From NCBI RefSeq assembly GCF_039523335.1, contig NZ_BAAAFC010000001.1, positions 1,674,001-1,738,000 of the forward strand: DNA of 64,000 bases, written 5' to 3'. Of this stretch, positions 34,555 through 41,936 are shown in pieces; within the stretch, counting starts at the first letter, position 1, and the number at the start of each line of letters is the position of its first letter. Position numbers and translations under genes: made by a program. The notes beneath the pieces were generated by a model. That model had not been told where the DNA came from and did not search any database. It saw only the letters and a program-made list of their open reading frames with translations. The DNA comes from Marinobacter szutsaonensis. GTDB lineage: Bacteria > Pseudomonadota > Gammaproteobacteria > Pseudomonadales > Oleiphilaceae.

Positions 34555-36357
34555 CTAGCCCCAGACCCAGAGAATCGCCGGCACCGCAACGGCGGTCACA
34601 ATTACCGAAAGAGGCAGGCCAAGGCGCCAGTAGTCTCCGAAGCGATAACCTCCGGGCTCCATCACCAGGGCGTTAGACTGGTGGCCGATGGGGGTCAGGA
34701 AGGCGCAGGAGGCTCCGATTGCCACCGCCATCAGTGTGGCATCGGAGGCCAGTCCCAGCTGGGCCGCGATACCCAGCGCAATGGGCGCCACCAGTATTGC
34801 CGCCGCGGCATTGTTGACCACATTGGACAGTAACATGGTGCCTGACAGGATGATGGTCAGCACCATCCAGGGCGCCTGTCCCTGGGCTATCGCGAGTATC
34901 TGCGTGGCGATGACCTCCGCCCCTCCGGTGGTTTCCAGGGCCCGGCCCACCGGAATCATCGCCGCCAGCAGGACAATCACCGACCAGTCGATGGCACGGT
35001 AGGCTTCTGCGGCATCCAGCAGACGAGCAAGTACCATCGCGACGGCACAGGCCACCAGCGCCACCGGAGGCGTCAGCCATCCGGTAATAATGACAAGGAT
35101 GGCGGCGGCGAACAGAGAACCGGCCAGCACCAGATTCTTCTCCCGCCCGAGGGTCAGCCCACGCTCCGCCAGCGGCAGGCATCCCAGGGTCTTCAGGGCG
35201 TCGGTCAGGCTATCTTCAAAACCCTGGACCAGAAGAATATCGCCGGAGCGCAGCCGGATATCCGCCAGCCGCTGCTTCAACCGATGGCCCTGGCGCGCCA
35301 CCGCGACGATATTCAGACCATAACGCTCGCGCAGGTTCAGGCGGTTTGCGGTGCGTCCAATCAACCGGGACGAAGGGCTTATCACCGCCTCGACCAGTTG
35401 CACATCGCCGGTAGCCAGCTGCTTCTCGGCATCCCGTGAGCCCTCGCCCTCCTCTTCATCTTCCTCCGAGACCGTGTGGGGCAGTATCAGGCCGGTGTGA
35501 TCCAGAAATTCCTGCAGACTGTCGGTATCCGCCTCCACCAGCAACACATCCTGCTCCCGGAGCACGGTAAAGGTCGAGGGCGCCGGTGATGTCTTGTCGC
35601 CCCGGATCAGCGCCAGGACCACGAGGCTTTTCTCGGAATCTCCGGTGGTCAGCAGATTGTGCAAGGTACTGCCGGCGTAGTCAGACCCTTCCGGAACCTG
35701 AAGCTCGGTCACATAGTCACCGACACTGAACAGTTTGTCGCCCTCGGCCGGGTCGTCGCGCCTCGGCGTCAGTCGCCAGCCAACCAGACCGATAAACAGG
35801 ATACCCGCCACGGTAATGGCCAGGCCCACCGGAGCGAAGTCGAAGAGCCCGAAGGAGCCGGCTTCCCGGTAACTGGCGATAATGATATTCGGCGGAGTAC
35901 CGATCAGGGTCATGGTGCCGCCCAGCAGGGAGCCGAACGCCAGCGGCATCAATAACAGGGAAGGAGAACGCCCGGCCTGCCGGGACATCCAGACCGCTAC
36001 CGGCATCAACAGCGCCAGAGCCCCGACGTTGTTGATGAATCCCGAGCACAGGGCGACAACGAGAGTCAGCGTCACCACCTGAAGAACCGCGTTGCGCCCC
36101 ACCCGGGCCAGCAGCCGGGCAACGGCATCCACCACTCCGCCATTGACCAGCCCCTGACTGATCACGAGAACCGCAGCGACAGTGATGACGGCCGGATGGC
36201 CGAACCCTTCGAACACCTGATCGGGGGGCACCAGATCGGTTACAGCCACCGCCAGCAGGGCGAGTAGGGCGACAATGTCGAACCTCAATCGATTCCAGAC
36301 GAACAGGCCCAGTGTCAGGCCAAGGATGACAAATACTATCCACTGATCCGGAAACAT
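34555..36357 (-). CDS. SLC13/ArsB-NhaD-type permease with TrkA-C domains
   Basis: The protein has membrane helices at both ends of a cytoplasmic insert that contains two TrkA-C (RCK_C) domains (roughly residues 205-285 and 305-390). The second reads SSRLIGRTANRLNLRERYGLNI and later LRSGDILLVQG. Transport motifs include GFGHPAVITVAAVLVIS, TLIGTPPNIII and AFLTPIGHQSNALV, typical of the DASS/SLC13 family. Likely substrates are sulfate or dicarboxylates with sodium. Of three in-frame starts, ATG 36357 has GGAG at six bases and gives 600 residues. It stands alone. Confidence 0.85.
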   Translation of the reverse strand: MFPDQWIVFVILGLTLGLFVWNRLRFDIVALLALLAVAVTDLVPPDQVFEGFGHPAVITVAAVLVISQGLVNGGVVDAVARLLARVGRNAVLQVVTLTLVVALCSGFINNVGALALLMPVAVWMSRQAGRSPSLLLMPLAFGSLLGGTMTLIGTPPNIIIASYREAGSFGLFDFAPVGLAITVAGILFIGLVGWRLTPRRDDPAEGDKLFSVGDYVTELQVPEGSDYAGSTLHNLLTTGDSEKSLVVLALIRGDKTSPAPSTFTVLREQDVLLVEADTDSLQEFLDHTGLILPHTVSEEDEEEGEGSRDAEKQLATGDVQLVEAVISPSSRLIGRTANRLNLRERYGLNIVAVARQGHRLKQRLADIRLRSGDILLVQGFEDSLTDALKTLGCLPLAERGLTLGREKNLVLAGSLFAAAILVIITGWLTPPVALVACAVAMVLARLLDAAEAYRAIDWSVIVLLAAMIPVGRALETTGGAEVIATQILAIAQGQAPWMVLTIILSGTMLLSNVVNNAAAAILVAPIALGIAAQLGLASDATLMAVAIGASCAFLTPIGHQSNALVMEPGGYRFGDYWRLGLPLSVIVTAVAVPAILWVWG

Positions 36358-36467
36358 ATACATACTCCGGCCCCAGGCCCGGGGTGTCGACATTATTTAC
36401 GGGCATCGCCATTGACGGCACGGAAAGATCTCACAACCCGTTGTTTTCGCATGAATTGCAATCAAAC

Positions 36468-36483
36468 TGGCACAGGGCCTGCT
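36468..36483 (+). promoter_or_regulatory. Sigma-54 promoter candidate for the VpsR-like regulator and barrel operon
   Basis: TGGCACAGGGCCTGCT matches the -24/-12 consensus TGGCACGnnnnTTGCW at all but two defined positions, with the invariant GG and GC ten bases apart. Transcription would start near 36494, giving a leader of about 120 bases that contains several hairpins. Confidence 0.65.
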
Positions 36484-36519
36484 TTCTCTTGGTCGTCATT
36501 CTATCTGCCACCCTGCGGT

Positions 36520-36610
36520 GGTGGATCACAGGGCCGTGATCGACTATAGCAGTTTTCTCGTGATCCCTGCCTTGAATAACGTTGCTTGCTCATTCCCTTG
36601 GCCGGAGCAA
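36520..36610 (+). promoter_or_regulatory. Structured leader of the VpsR-like gene
   Basis: Between the promoter and the ATG at 36615 lie CCACC-ctgc-GGTGG, then GATCAC-agggcc-GTGATC, then TTGCTC (36586-36591) facing GAGCAA (36605-36610). The last stem would pair with most of the ribosome-binding GGAG (36604-36607). Translational control is possible but unproven. Confidence 0.4.
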
Positions 36611-36614
36611 AGTC

Positions 36615-37994
36615 ATGGATTCCAGACGACCGCTGGTCTGGCTGTCGGCGGACACCAAACCTGACAGAGTATGGGAGCCTATCCTGATTGACTGGCACGT
36701 CCGGTCCATTCGGGTGACAGATACTCCCTCTGCCCTGCCAAACAACTATACGATCAAGCCCGTTGGCGTGTGCGACCTGAACGGGGCAATCCCACACGTT
36801 CAGGCAATCGAGCAATGGCTGGAGCGCCTGATGCTCCCCGGCTGGGTGGCGCTGGTGACAGCGGAACAACTTTCCAGGCCAGACGTGCGCAGTCTGATTA
36901 AACGTTACTTCCATGATTACCACACCTTACCTGTCGACCACCGCCGATTGCGACATAGCCTTGGGCATCTCTGGGGAATGACCCGGCTGCACGTTGCCGA
37001 GGGGGAAGAGGACCCGGCCAACTATCAGGCACTCGCGCTTGAGGGGGCATCGGAGGGAATCACCGGAGCCAGAAGTCTGATTCGCAGATTTTCCGACACC
37101 AGCGAGCCGCTTTTGATTTGTGGAGAGAATGGAACCGGCCGAGAAGCCGCCGCCCATTTTGCCCACCAACATTCTCCACGCAGCCACCGTCCTTTGGTCA
37201 CGGTGAACTGTGCCGCACTGCCCCCCTCTCTGACCCAGAGTGAGCTGTTCGGCCATGAGCGCGGTGCCTTCACCCATGCCATGACCGCGCGCAAGGGCCG
37301 CATCGAAGCCGCGGACAAGAGCACCCTTTTGCTGCTTGGGGTGGATGAGCTGAATCTGGAGCAACAGTCGGCCCTGCTCCGTTTTTTGCAGGAGGGCCAG
37401 ATCGAACGTGTCGGCGCCAATCAGCCGGTTGAAGTCGATGTGCGCATTATTGCCACCTGTGGCAAGCCGCTGGAGCAAAGTGTCCGGGAGGGGCACTTCC
37501 GGAGTGATGTGTTTTATCGCCTGGGCAACCTGAGTGTGACCATGCCACCATTGCGCGAAAGGCTCGAGGATTTGCCGTTTTTAGCGGGAAAAATGCTGGA
37601 GGCCTTTACTCACCAGAGAAATCGCCTGAGCAAGGAAGCCCTTATGGCGATTGCCGAATACCGTTGGCCGGGCAATCTACGCCAACTCCAGAACCGGGTA
37701 CGACAGGCCGTGCTCCTCTCCCGTCAGACCTTTATCGAGCCCGAGGACCTCGGATTGACTACTAGGTCAGCAGCCGCACATCCGGACAGTTTCAGCCTTG
37801 AGTCCCTTCGAGCCAAGGCTGACCAGCAGGCAATTTCTGCTAGCCTTGCAATAACCAACCAGAATATTTCCGAAGCAGCCCGGCTGCTGAAGATTTCCAG
37901 GGTGTCACTGTACCGCCTTATGGACCGGTACGAGATACGTCCTCCTCAGGCTATTGCTTCTACAGCACCTTATAGAACCGGAGAAGAACCATGA
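36615..37994 (+). CDS. VpsR-like enhancer-binding transcriptional regulator
   Basis: An N-terminal divergent receiver-like domain (about 1-135) precedes an AAA+ sigma-54-interaction domain (140-375) and a Fis-type helix-turn-helix (NISEAARLLKISRVSLYRLM, about 420-445). Several catalytic motifs deviate: Walker A is GENGTGRE (Arg for Lys), the sigma-54 contact loop is GAFTHA instead of GAFTGA, and Walker B is LLLLGVDEL. Such deviations recall VpsR of Vibrio, a c-di-GMP-responsive biofilm activator. The start at 36615 has GGAG eight bases upstream. The stop overlaps the next gene by four bases. It is the presumed regulator of the divergent fibre-like operon. Confidence 0.82.
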   Translation: MDSRRPLVWLSADTKPDRVWEPILIDWHVRSIRVTDTPSALPNNYTIKPVGVCDLNGAIPHVQAIEQWLERLMLPGWVALVTAEQLSRPDVRSLIKRYFHDYHTLPVDHRRLRHSLGHLWGMTRLHVAEGEEDPANYQALALEGASEGITGARSLIRRFSDTSEPLLICGENGTGREAAAHFAHQHSPRSHRPLVTVNCAALPPSLTQSELFGHERGAFTHAMTARKGRIEAADKSTLLLLGVDELNLEQQSALLRFLQEGQIERVGANQPVEVDVRIIATCGKPLEQSVREGHFRSDVFYRLGNLSVTMPPLRERLEDLPFLAGKMLEAFTHQRNRLSKEALMAIAEYRWPGNLRQLQNRVRQAVLLSRQTFIEPEDLGLTTRSAAAHPDSFSLESLRAKADQQAISASLAITNQNISEAARLLKISRVSLYRLMDRYEIRPPQAIASTAPYRTGEEP

Positions 37995-39055
37995 AACGAC
38001 TTGTTCTGTTCACTTGCACTATGGCACTGATACCAACGCTGCAGGCACAAACGGCAGATCCGGAAAACCGGGAAGCCGCAGTCCGGGAAAGCCTTCAACA
38101 GGAAGAACCTCATGATTCCGCCATAGAAATCGCATCGATTACCACAGATCGGGGCATTGTTACTCGCCCTGGCCGTTTTACCATCGAGCCCTCTTTTTCC
38201 TATGCCCACAGCAATTCTACCCTGGTTGCTGTGGAGGGATACACGGTGATTCCGGCATTGCTGGTCGGACTGATCAACATCTCGGAGATACAGCGTGATG
38301 TCATGGTCACTGCCGTCTCGTTAAAATATGGTTTCACCAGTCGCTTCGAAGCGTCCGTGCGGGTTCCGTACCTTGAGGTCGAGGAAGACCTGAGGGAACG
38401 CGAAGCCTTTCAGGGTACTCCGGTGGATACGCTGCGGGAGTCGACCGGCGATGGGCTCGGGGATGTCGAACTCTCATTGAGATATCAGCTCAACGACGGG
38501 CTTGATGGATGGCCTTATGTTATCGGTGTATTCCGTGCCAAAGCGCCAACCGGCGATGGCCCCTATGACGTAGAACGCCAGACTATCTTTGACAGTGAAG
38601 GAAACCCGATTGGCGTTGAACTTGTCGAGCGCCCTGTGGGTTCCGGATACTGGGCTTATGAACCGGGGTTATCCTTCATCTACCCGTCCGACCCTGCTGT
38701 CCTGTTCGGCAACCTCAGCTATGTCTGGACCCAGGAGGAAGATGAGGGCCCAGAGAACGGTGGCGAAATCGATCCCGGTGATGTTATCCGATTTGGCTTT
38801 GGAATGGGCTTTGCCTTCAATGAGCGAACGTCGTTCAGCCTGAGTTACGATCATTCCATTATCAAGAAAACCTCGATCGAGCAGAGTAACGACCTGCTTG
38901 ATCCCACCTTCGATCGTATTCAGGTTGGCACGCTCTCCTTCGGGCTTTCCCAGCGACTGACCCCGAATACGAGCCTCTCGGTATCCGTCGGTGTGGGTGT
39001 CACAGACAGCGCACCCAGCACCGAGATAACCGTCAAACTACCCCTGAGCCTTTAG
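37991..39055 (+). CDS. Outer-membrane beta-barrel protein of the fibre-like locus
   Basis: A signal peptide ends near LQA at residue 19. The mature protein starts with a short acidic helix (DPENREAAVRESLQQEE) and continues as alternating amphipathic strands (FTIEPSFSYAHSNST, SLKYGFTSRFEASVRVPYL, VELSLRYQLNDG) up to the terminal VKLPLSL, about twelve to fourteen strands. It resembles the Phenol_MetA_deg/transporter barrel family. In the Fap amyloid system a barrel (FapF) exports the fibre subunits, and this one could serve the same purpose. It is translationally coupled to the regulator and convergent, with nine bases between stops, with the operon it may serve. Confidence 0.75.
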   Translation: MKRLVLFTCTMALIPTLQAQTADPENREAAVRESLQQEEPHDSAIEIASITTDRGIVTRPGRFTIEPSFSYAHSNSTLVAVEGYTVIPALLVGLINISEIQRDVMVTAVSLKYGFTSRFEASVRVPYLEVEEDLREREAFQGTPVDTLRESTGDGLGDVELSLRYQLNDGLDGWPYVIGVFRAKAPTGDGPYDVERQTIFDSEGNPIGVELVERPVGSGYWAYEPGLSFIYPSDPAVLFGNLSYVWTQEEDEGPENGGEIDPGDVIRFGFGMGFAFNERTSFSLSYDHSIIKKTSIEQSNDLLDPTFDRIQVGTLSFGLSQRLTPNTSLSVSVGVGVTDSAPSTEITVKLPLSL

Positions 39056-39064
39056 TGCCAGGGC

Positions 39065-39688
39065 TCAGTACATCATTGGCAGGGAATCGCGAATTCCCTG
39101 CGGCAAACGATAAGCTGCGCCAAGGTTGTTCAGCTCGATATTCAGCTGTTGTATGTTCTGGATGACCTTGCCGTCGAGACGGTTCTGGATGATCGTCATC
39201 CAGCTTCCTGCGTGCAGCTCGCTGGATACTCGTAGAGGTGCCGACACCGAAGGCGCTGAAGCCGTTCCTGATGATTGAGAGGCGTTGGCAACGGAACCGG
39301 GGCTTGGCGAGCCGTTCTCTGAGCCGCGCGAAGCCTGTGTCTGTGCAGGCTGGGGAGCGGTTACCACTATGCCATTGCCGTTTGGCCGGGCATTCGCAAC
39401 GACCTGTTCAACATGCGCCGCTATCCTGCCTCCGTCCACAACCTGATTAAGGTTCGGTATGGTCAGTCGATTCAGAACCAGCGTCTCGCCGTCCACCGCA
39501 ACCAGCTGCTCCAATCCAATGGCGATCTCAAGATTATCAAGAGTCACAAAGCCGCCGCGGAGCTCAGAGAGCTGCTCGTCGGTCAGTGCTCCCCCGAGGT
39601 CCACAGGCGACAGAGCGTAGACAGCTTGTGGTGTCAGAAAGCCGGAGATTACAGCCGCGAAAATCCCCGAATGAATTTTTCCGTTCAT
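39065..39688 (-). CDS. Secreted protein with double-glycine-like segment and C-terminal QN motif
   Basis: The 207-residue protein has a signal peptide ending near VYA. It is followed by LTDEQLSELRGG, which closely matches the double-glycine leader pattern cut by C39 peptidases, then FVTLDNLEIAIGLEQLVAVDG, a Ser/Gly/Ala linker (about 115-145) and a C-terminal segment IIQNRLDGKVIQNIQQLNIE. The spacing QN-x5-V-x-Q in that segment is shared with the two other secreted proteins of the operon. The start at 39688 sits two bases after the peptidase stop. I recognise no formal family; the position parallels FapE or FapA in Fap operons. Confidence 0.72.
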   Translation of the reverse strand: MNGKIHSGIFAAVISGFLTPQAVYALSPVDLGGALTDEQLSELRGGFVTLDNLEIAIGLEQLVAVDGETLVLNRLTIPNLNQVVDGGRIAAHVEQVVANARPNGNGIVVTAPQPAQTQASRGSENGSPSPGSVANASQSSGTASAPSVSAPLRVSSELHAGSWMTIIQNRLDGKVIQNIQQLNIELNNLGAAYRLPQGIRDSLPMMY

Positions 39689-39690
39689 GA

Positions 39691-40386
39691 TTACCACTCC
39701 CTGGAAGAAGACCAAAAAGGCAAGGTATGGCCGAGCGCCGGGCCCTCCTGGGCACTCGATATCGGTGCCCTGGCAATACCTGACCAGTTGCCCGCCAGCA
39801 TGAAACTGGCACGTCCCTGGGCGAGATGGCTGCGAATCAGAAATGCTGCACCATCCCAATGCTGTTCAAATTCCGACCGTGAGTATTCCTTCAGGCCGCG
39901 GGCGGGGTCACCCACCAGGACTGCCGACTCACTGATACCTTTGATGATCACGAAGTGCCGATACCCATCCAGGTTCACCAGCGCAATGACCGGTATTCGC
40001 ACTTTTGTACGCAACCCCTCCAGTGGCATGCGGAATCCGTCTGCCTGATAGCCACGCTGTTCCAGATACCGCTTCATGTCCAGCATGGAGAAGCCTTCGC
40101 TACGGACCTTGTCGAGATCCGCCTGCGCAAACATACCTTCAAAAACCTCGGCTTCGGAAACGGGATCGTCATAATGAAAGGTCAACAGAGATGCCAGCGC
40201 TGCAGATCCACAGCTGAAGTCATACTGCTGACGCATGACCGTACTGAAACGCTGGGCCTGGAAACTGGCAACTTCGATTTGTATACCGCCAGCAAGACCC
40301 GGGACCATGACACTTCCTGCATGGGCCGGAGGCCATAGCGTCACCAGCGCCCCCACGGTCAATCCCGTCAAGACTTTTGACACCAT
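39691..40386 (-). CDS. Sec-exported C39-family cysteine peptidase (FapD-like)
   Basis: The 231-residue protein has a signal peptide (cut near AHA, residue 23) and a papain-like C39 domain. The active site can be read as Gln53/54 and Cys59 in RQQYDFSCGSAAL, His144 in LDGYRHFVIIKG and Asp160 in VLVGDPARG. C39 peptidases normally sit on ABC exporters and cut after double glycine; here there is no ABC domain, and the enzyme should act in the periplasm. The same arrangement is known for FapD in Pseudomonas functional-amyloid operons. It lies between two small secreted proteins that have candidate cut sites. Confidence 0.85.
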   Translation of the reverse strand: MVSKVLTGLTVGALVTLWPPAHAGSVMVPGLAGGIQIEVASFQAQRFSTVMRQQYDFSCGSAALASLLTFHYDDPVSEAEVFEGMFAQADLDKVRSEGFSMLDMKRYLEQRGYQADGFRMPLEGLRTKVRIPVIALVNLDGYRHFVIIKGISESAVLVGDPARGLKEYSRSEFEQHWDGAAFLIRSHLAQGRASFMLAGNWSGIARAPISSAQEGPALGHTLPFWSSSREW

Positions 40387-40400
40387 GGCCCACCTCCCTG

Positions 40401-40745
40401 TTACTGGTTTATGTGCACATTGATCTGAGTGCTGTCCTGAATCACAACCTGGTTGCCCGTATTCTGGATAACCGTGGCAATGCCACTCATATTCTGGAAC
40501 GCTTGATCCGAAATCCAGTTGTCCCCGGTATTCACCGAGCCACTGAGAACATTGCCAGTGACGGTAGCGCTCTGCTCGGTGTCATTGAGTTGCCATTGCA
40601 GGGGCAACCCCTGCCGGCCACTGGATTGCTCCAACTGGTCCGCACTCATGGGGGCCACAGCTGGAAAATCCTCGGCGTTTGCAAAACGCGCTTCACCCAT
40701 GGATGCCAACCCAATCACCAACACCATTGCAACGACTTTTGTCAT
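40401..40745 (-). CDS. Small secreted protein with QN motif
   Basis: This 114-residue protein has a signal peptide (MTKVVAMVLVIGLASMGEA) and then MSADQLEQSSGRQG, a weaker version of the double-glycine-like segment of its neighbour. It continues with a mature part rich in Asn, Gln, Val and Thr: SATVTGNVLSGSVNTGDN and IQNTGNQVVIQDSTQINVHIN. QN-x5-V-x-Q recurs at its C-terminus. The alternating polar/hydrophobic pattern suggests stacked beta-strands. The gene starts 58 bases after the repeat protein and ends 14 bases before the peptidase gene. A minor subunit or nucleator role is a guess. Confidence 0.7.
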   Translation of the reverse strand: MTKVVAMVLVIGLASMGEARFANAEDFPAVAPMSADQLEQSSGRQGLPLQWQLNDTEQSATVTGNVLSGSVNTGDNWISDQAFQNMSGIATVIQNTGNQVVIQDSTQINVHINQ

Positions 40746-40803
40746 GACACGCCTCCCGGCAGCCAATGGCCCGCACCCCACTGGGGATGCGGACCAGCCG
40801 TCT

Positions 40804-41556
40804 TCAGTTGCCGCCAGCGCTCAGGTTGGACATCACACTGACGTTGGCCTGGGTGACACTTCCAACGCCTGCGTTCTGGGCGAAGGCACCTACGCCGGTG
40901 AAGTTGGCCGAACCTCCAGAGATCTCGTTGGAAGCGCGGGCTTCAGTGTAAGAGCGGCGACCGTCGGAATCGCCATAGGTCACACTGGTGCCGCTGACAC
41001 TGCCATCCAGTTCCGCGTCATTCATGAACACGTCAACCGAGACACTCAGCTCCGTCATACTATTGTCGGAATTGTCACTGTTGTCGGTGTTGTAAGAACC
41101 CGCGACGTTGGTGGAATTGTCGGAACTGTCACTGTTGCCGGAATCAGCGATCTTGAACGAGTCGTTGATGTTGGTGCTGTTATCGGAGCTATCCGAATTG
41201 TCCGAATGATCTGAGTTATCTGAATTGTCATTACCGCTGTCGTCAATCTTGAAAGAGTCGGTCACATCGGTACTGTTATCAGAGTTGTCAGTTTGAGCAG
41301 TATTGCCGCTGTCTGCGACATTCGTGCTGTTGTTCGAATTGTCGGTTTGGGCGGTATTACCGCTGTCTGCGACGTTCGTGCTGTTGTTCGAATTGTCAGT
41401 ATTGGTGGAGCTGTCGTTTCCGGAATTGGAATTGCCGGACCCATCATCAGCGTTCACATTGGGGCTACCGTCTCCGCCAAGATCGGCGTATACGCCTCCG
41501 GAGAGTCCCAGACCCAGTGCAATGGCAGCTGCTAGCAGTGTTTTCCTGGTATTCAT
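40804..41556 (-). CDS. Secreted Asn/Ser/Asp-repeat protein, candidate fibre subunit
   Basis: The 250-residue protein has a signal peptide (cut near VYA, residue 24). A repeat region at about residues 35-166 is built almost only from Asn, Asp, Ser and Thr, with 18-residue units such as DNSNNSTNVADSGNTAQT and variants containing SFKI. A C-terminal domain (167-250) ends FAQNAGVGSVTQANVSVMSN. There is no cysteine. The composition and the QN-x5-V-x-Q end motif suggest a beta-rich fibre or matrix protein. It is first in the operon, behind a sigma-54-like promoter. The start at 41556 has no upstream protein-like extension. Confidence 0.75.
   Translation of the reverse strand: MNTRKTLLAAAIALGLGLSGGVYADLGGDGSPNVNADDGSGNSNSGNDSSTNTDNSNNSTNVADSGNTAQTDNSNNSTNVADSGNTAQTDNSDNSTDVTDSFKIDDSGNDNSDNSDHSDNSDSSDNSTNINDSFKIADSGNSDSSDNSTNVAGSYNTDNSDNSDNSMTELSVSVDVFMNDAELDGSVSGTSVTYGDSDGRRSYTEARASNEISGGSANFTGVGAFAQNAGVGSVTQANVSVMSNLSAGGN
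41287..41394 (-). repeat. 54-base tandem direct repeat within the fibre-subunit gene
   Basis: Units 41287-41340 and 41341-41394 differ at only about five positions, mostly silent, and encode the two identical 18-residue repeats of the protein. Such recent duplications suggest the repeat number varies by recombination or slippage. Confidence 0.85.
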
Positions 41557-41649
41557 GATGTCATTCCTTTTACATTTTTTTGGGTTTCCAGAGAACAACC
41601 CCTGAACCACTATCCGGACTCATCGGGGTCGATTCCGCAATGCAGATAA

Positions 41650-41665
41650 TGCGACTACCATGCCA
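41650..41665 (-). promoter_or_regulatory. Sigma-54 promoter candidate for the secreted-protein/C39 operon
   Basis: On the minus strand TGGCATGGTAGTCGCA fits TGGCACGnnnnTTGCW with two substitutions and correct GG-GC spacing. Transcription would begin near 41637, about 80 bases before the ATG at 41556. The rest of 41666-41850 is AT-rich and may hold activator sites; no gene is seen there. Confidence 0.65.
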
Positions 41666-41851
41666 ACCTGAGACAGACTGCTTTATGAGATTGTTTTGAC
41701 GTGACTTTTTTATCCAGCTGAAAAACCATGAGGATTTATAGACTGCCGACCTGTTTCACTCCTGAAACAGTCCGTATGGGATTCGAAGCGCTGACGTCGA
41801 TTTTGAAGAACATTTTCAATGAGGTAGCTCCGTATTTTAGTGTCAAAAAAC

Positions 41852-41887
41852 AAAAACCCCGCGCAGCTTACGCTACGCGGGGTTTTT
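41852..41887. terminator. Bidirectional terminator after aceA
   Basis: AAAAACCCCGCG at 41852-41863 pairs perfectly with CGCGGGGTTTTT at 41876-41887. A-run and T-run make it functional on both strands. It ends aceA (minus strand) and insulates the fibre-like operon's upstream region. Confidence 0.9.
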
Positions 41888-41936
41888 GGGGCCGGTGAGT
41901 GCCTGAGCCCTCACCGAGACAACAGGAACCGGTCGA

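Noticed and set aside
37991..41556. Direct assignment of the locus as the Pseudomonas fap operon
   Set aside because: The C39 peptidase and barrel fit, but the repeat protein lacks Fap-type repeats and the C-terminal cysteine pair, gene order differs and a VpsR-like regulator is built in. It is therefore called Fap-like only.
41262..41605. Several overlapping frames and direct repeats suggestive of a CRISPR-like or repeat locus
   Set aside because: The periodicity is explained by the 18-residue protein repeats of the secreted Asn/Ser protein. Unit length is a multiple of three with no spacers between units.
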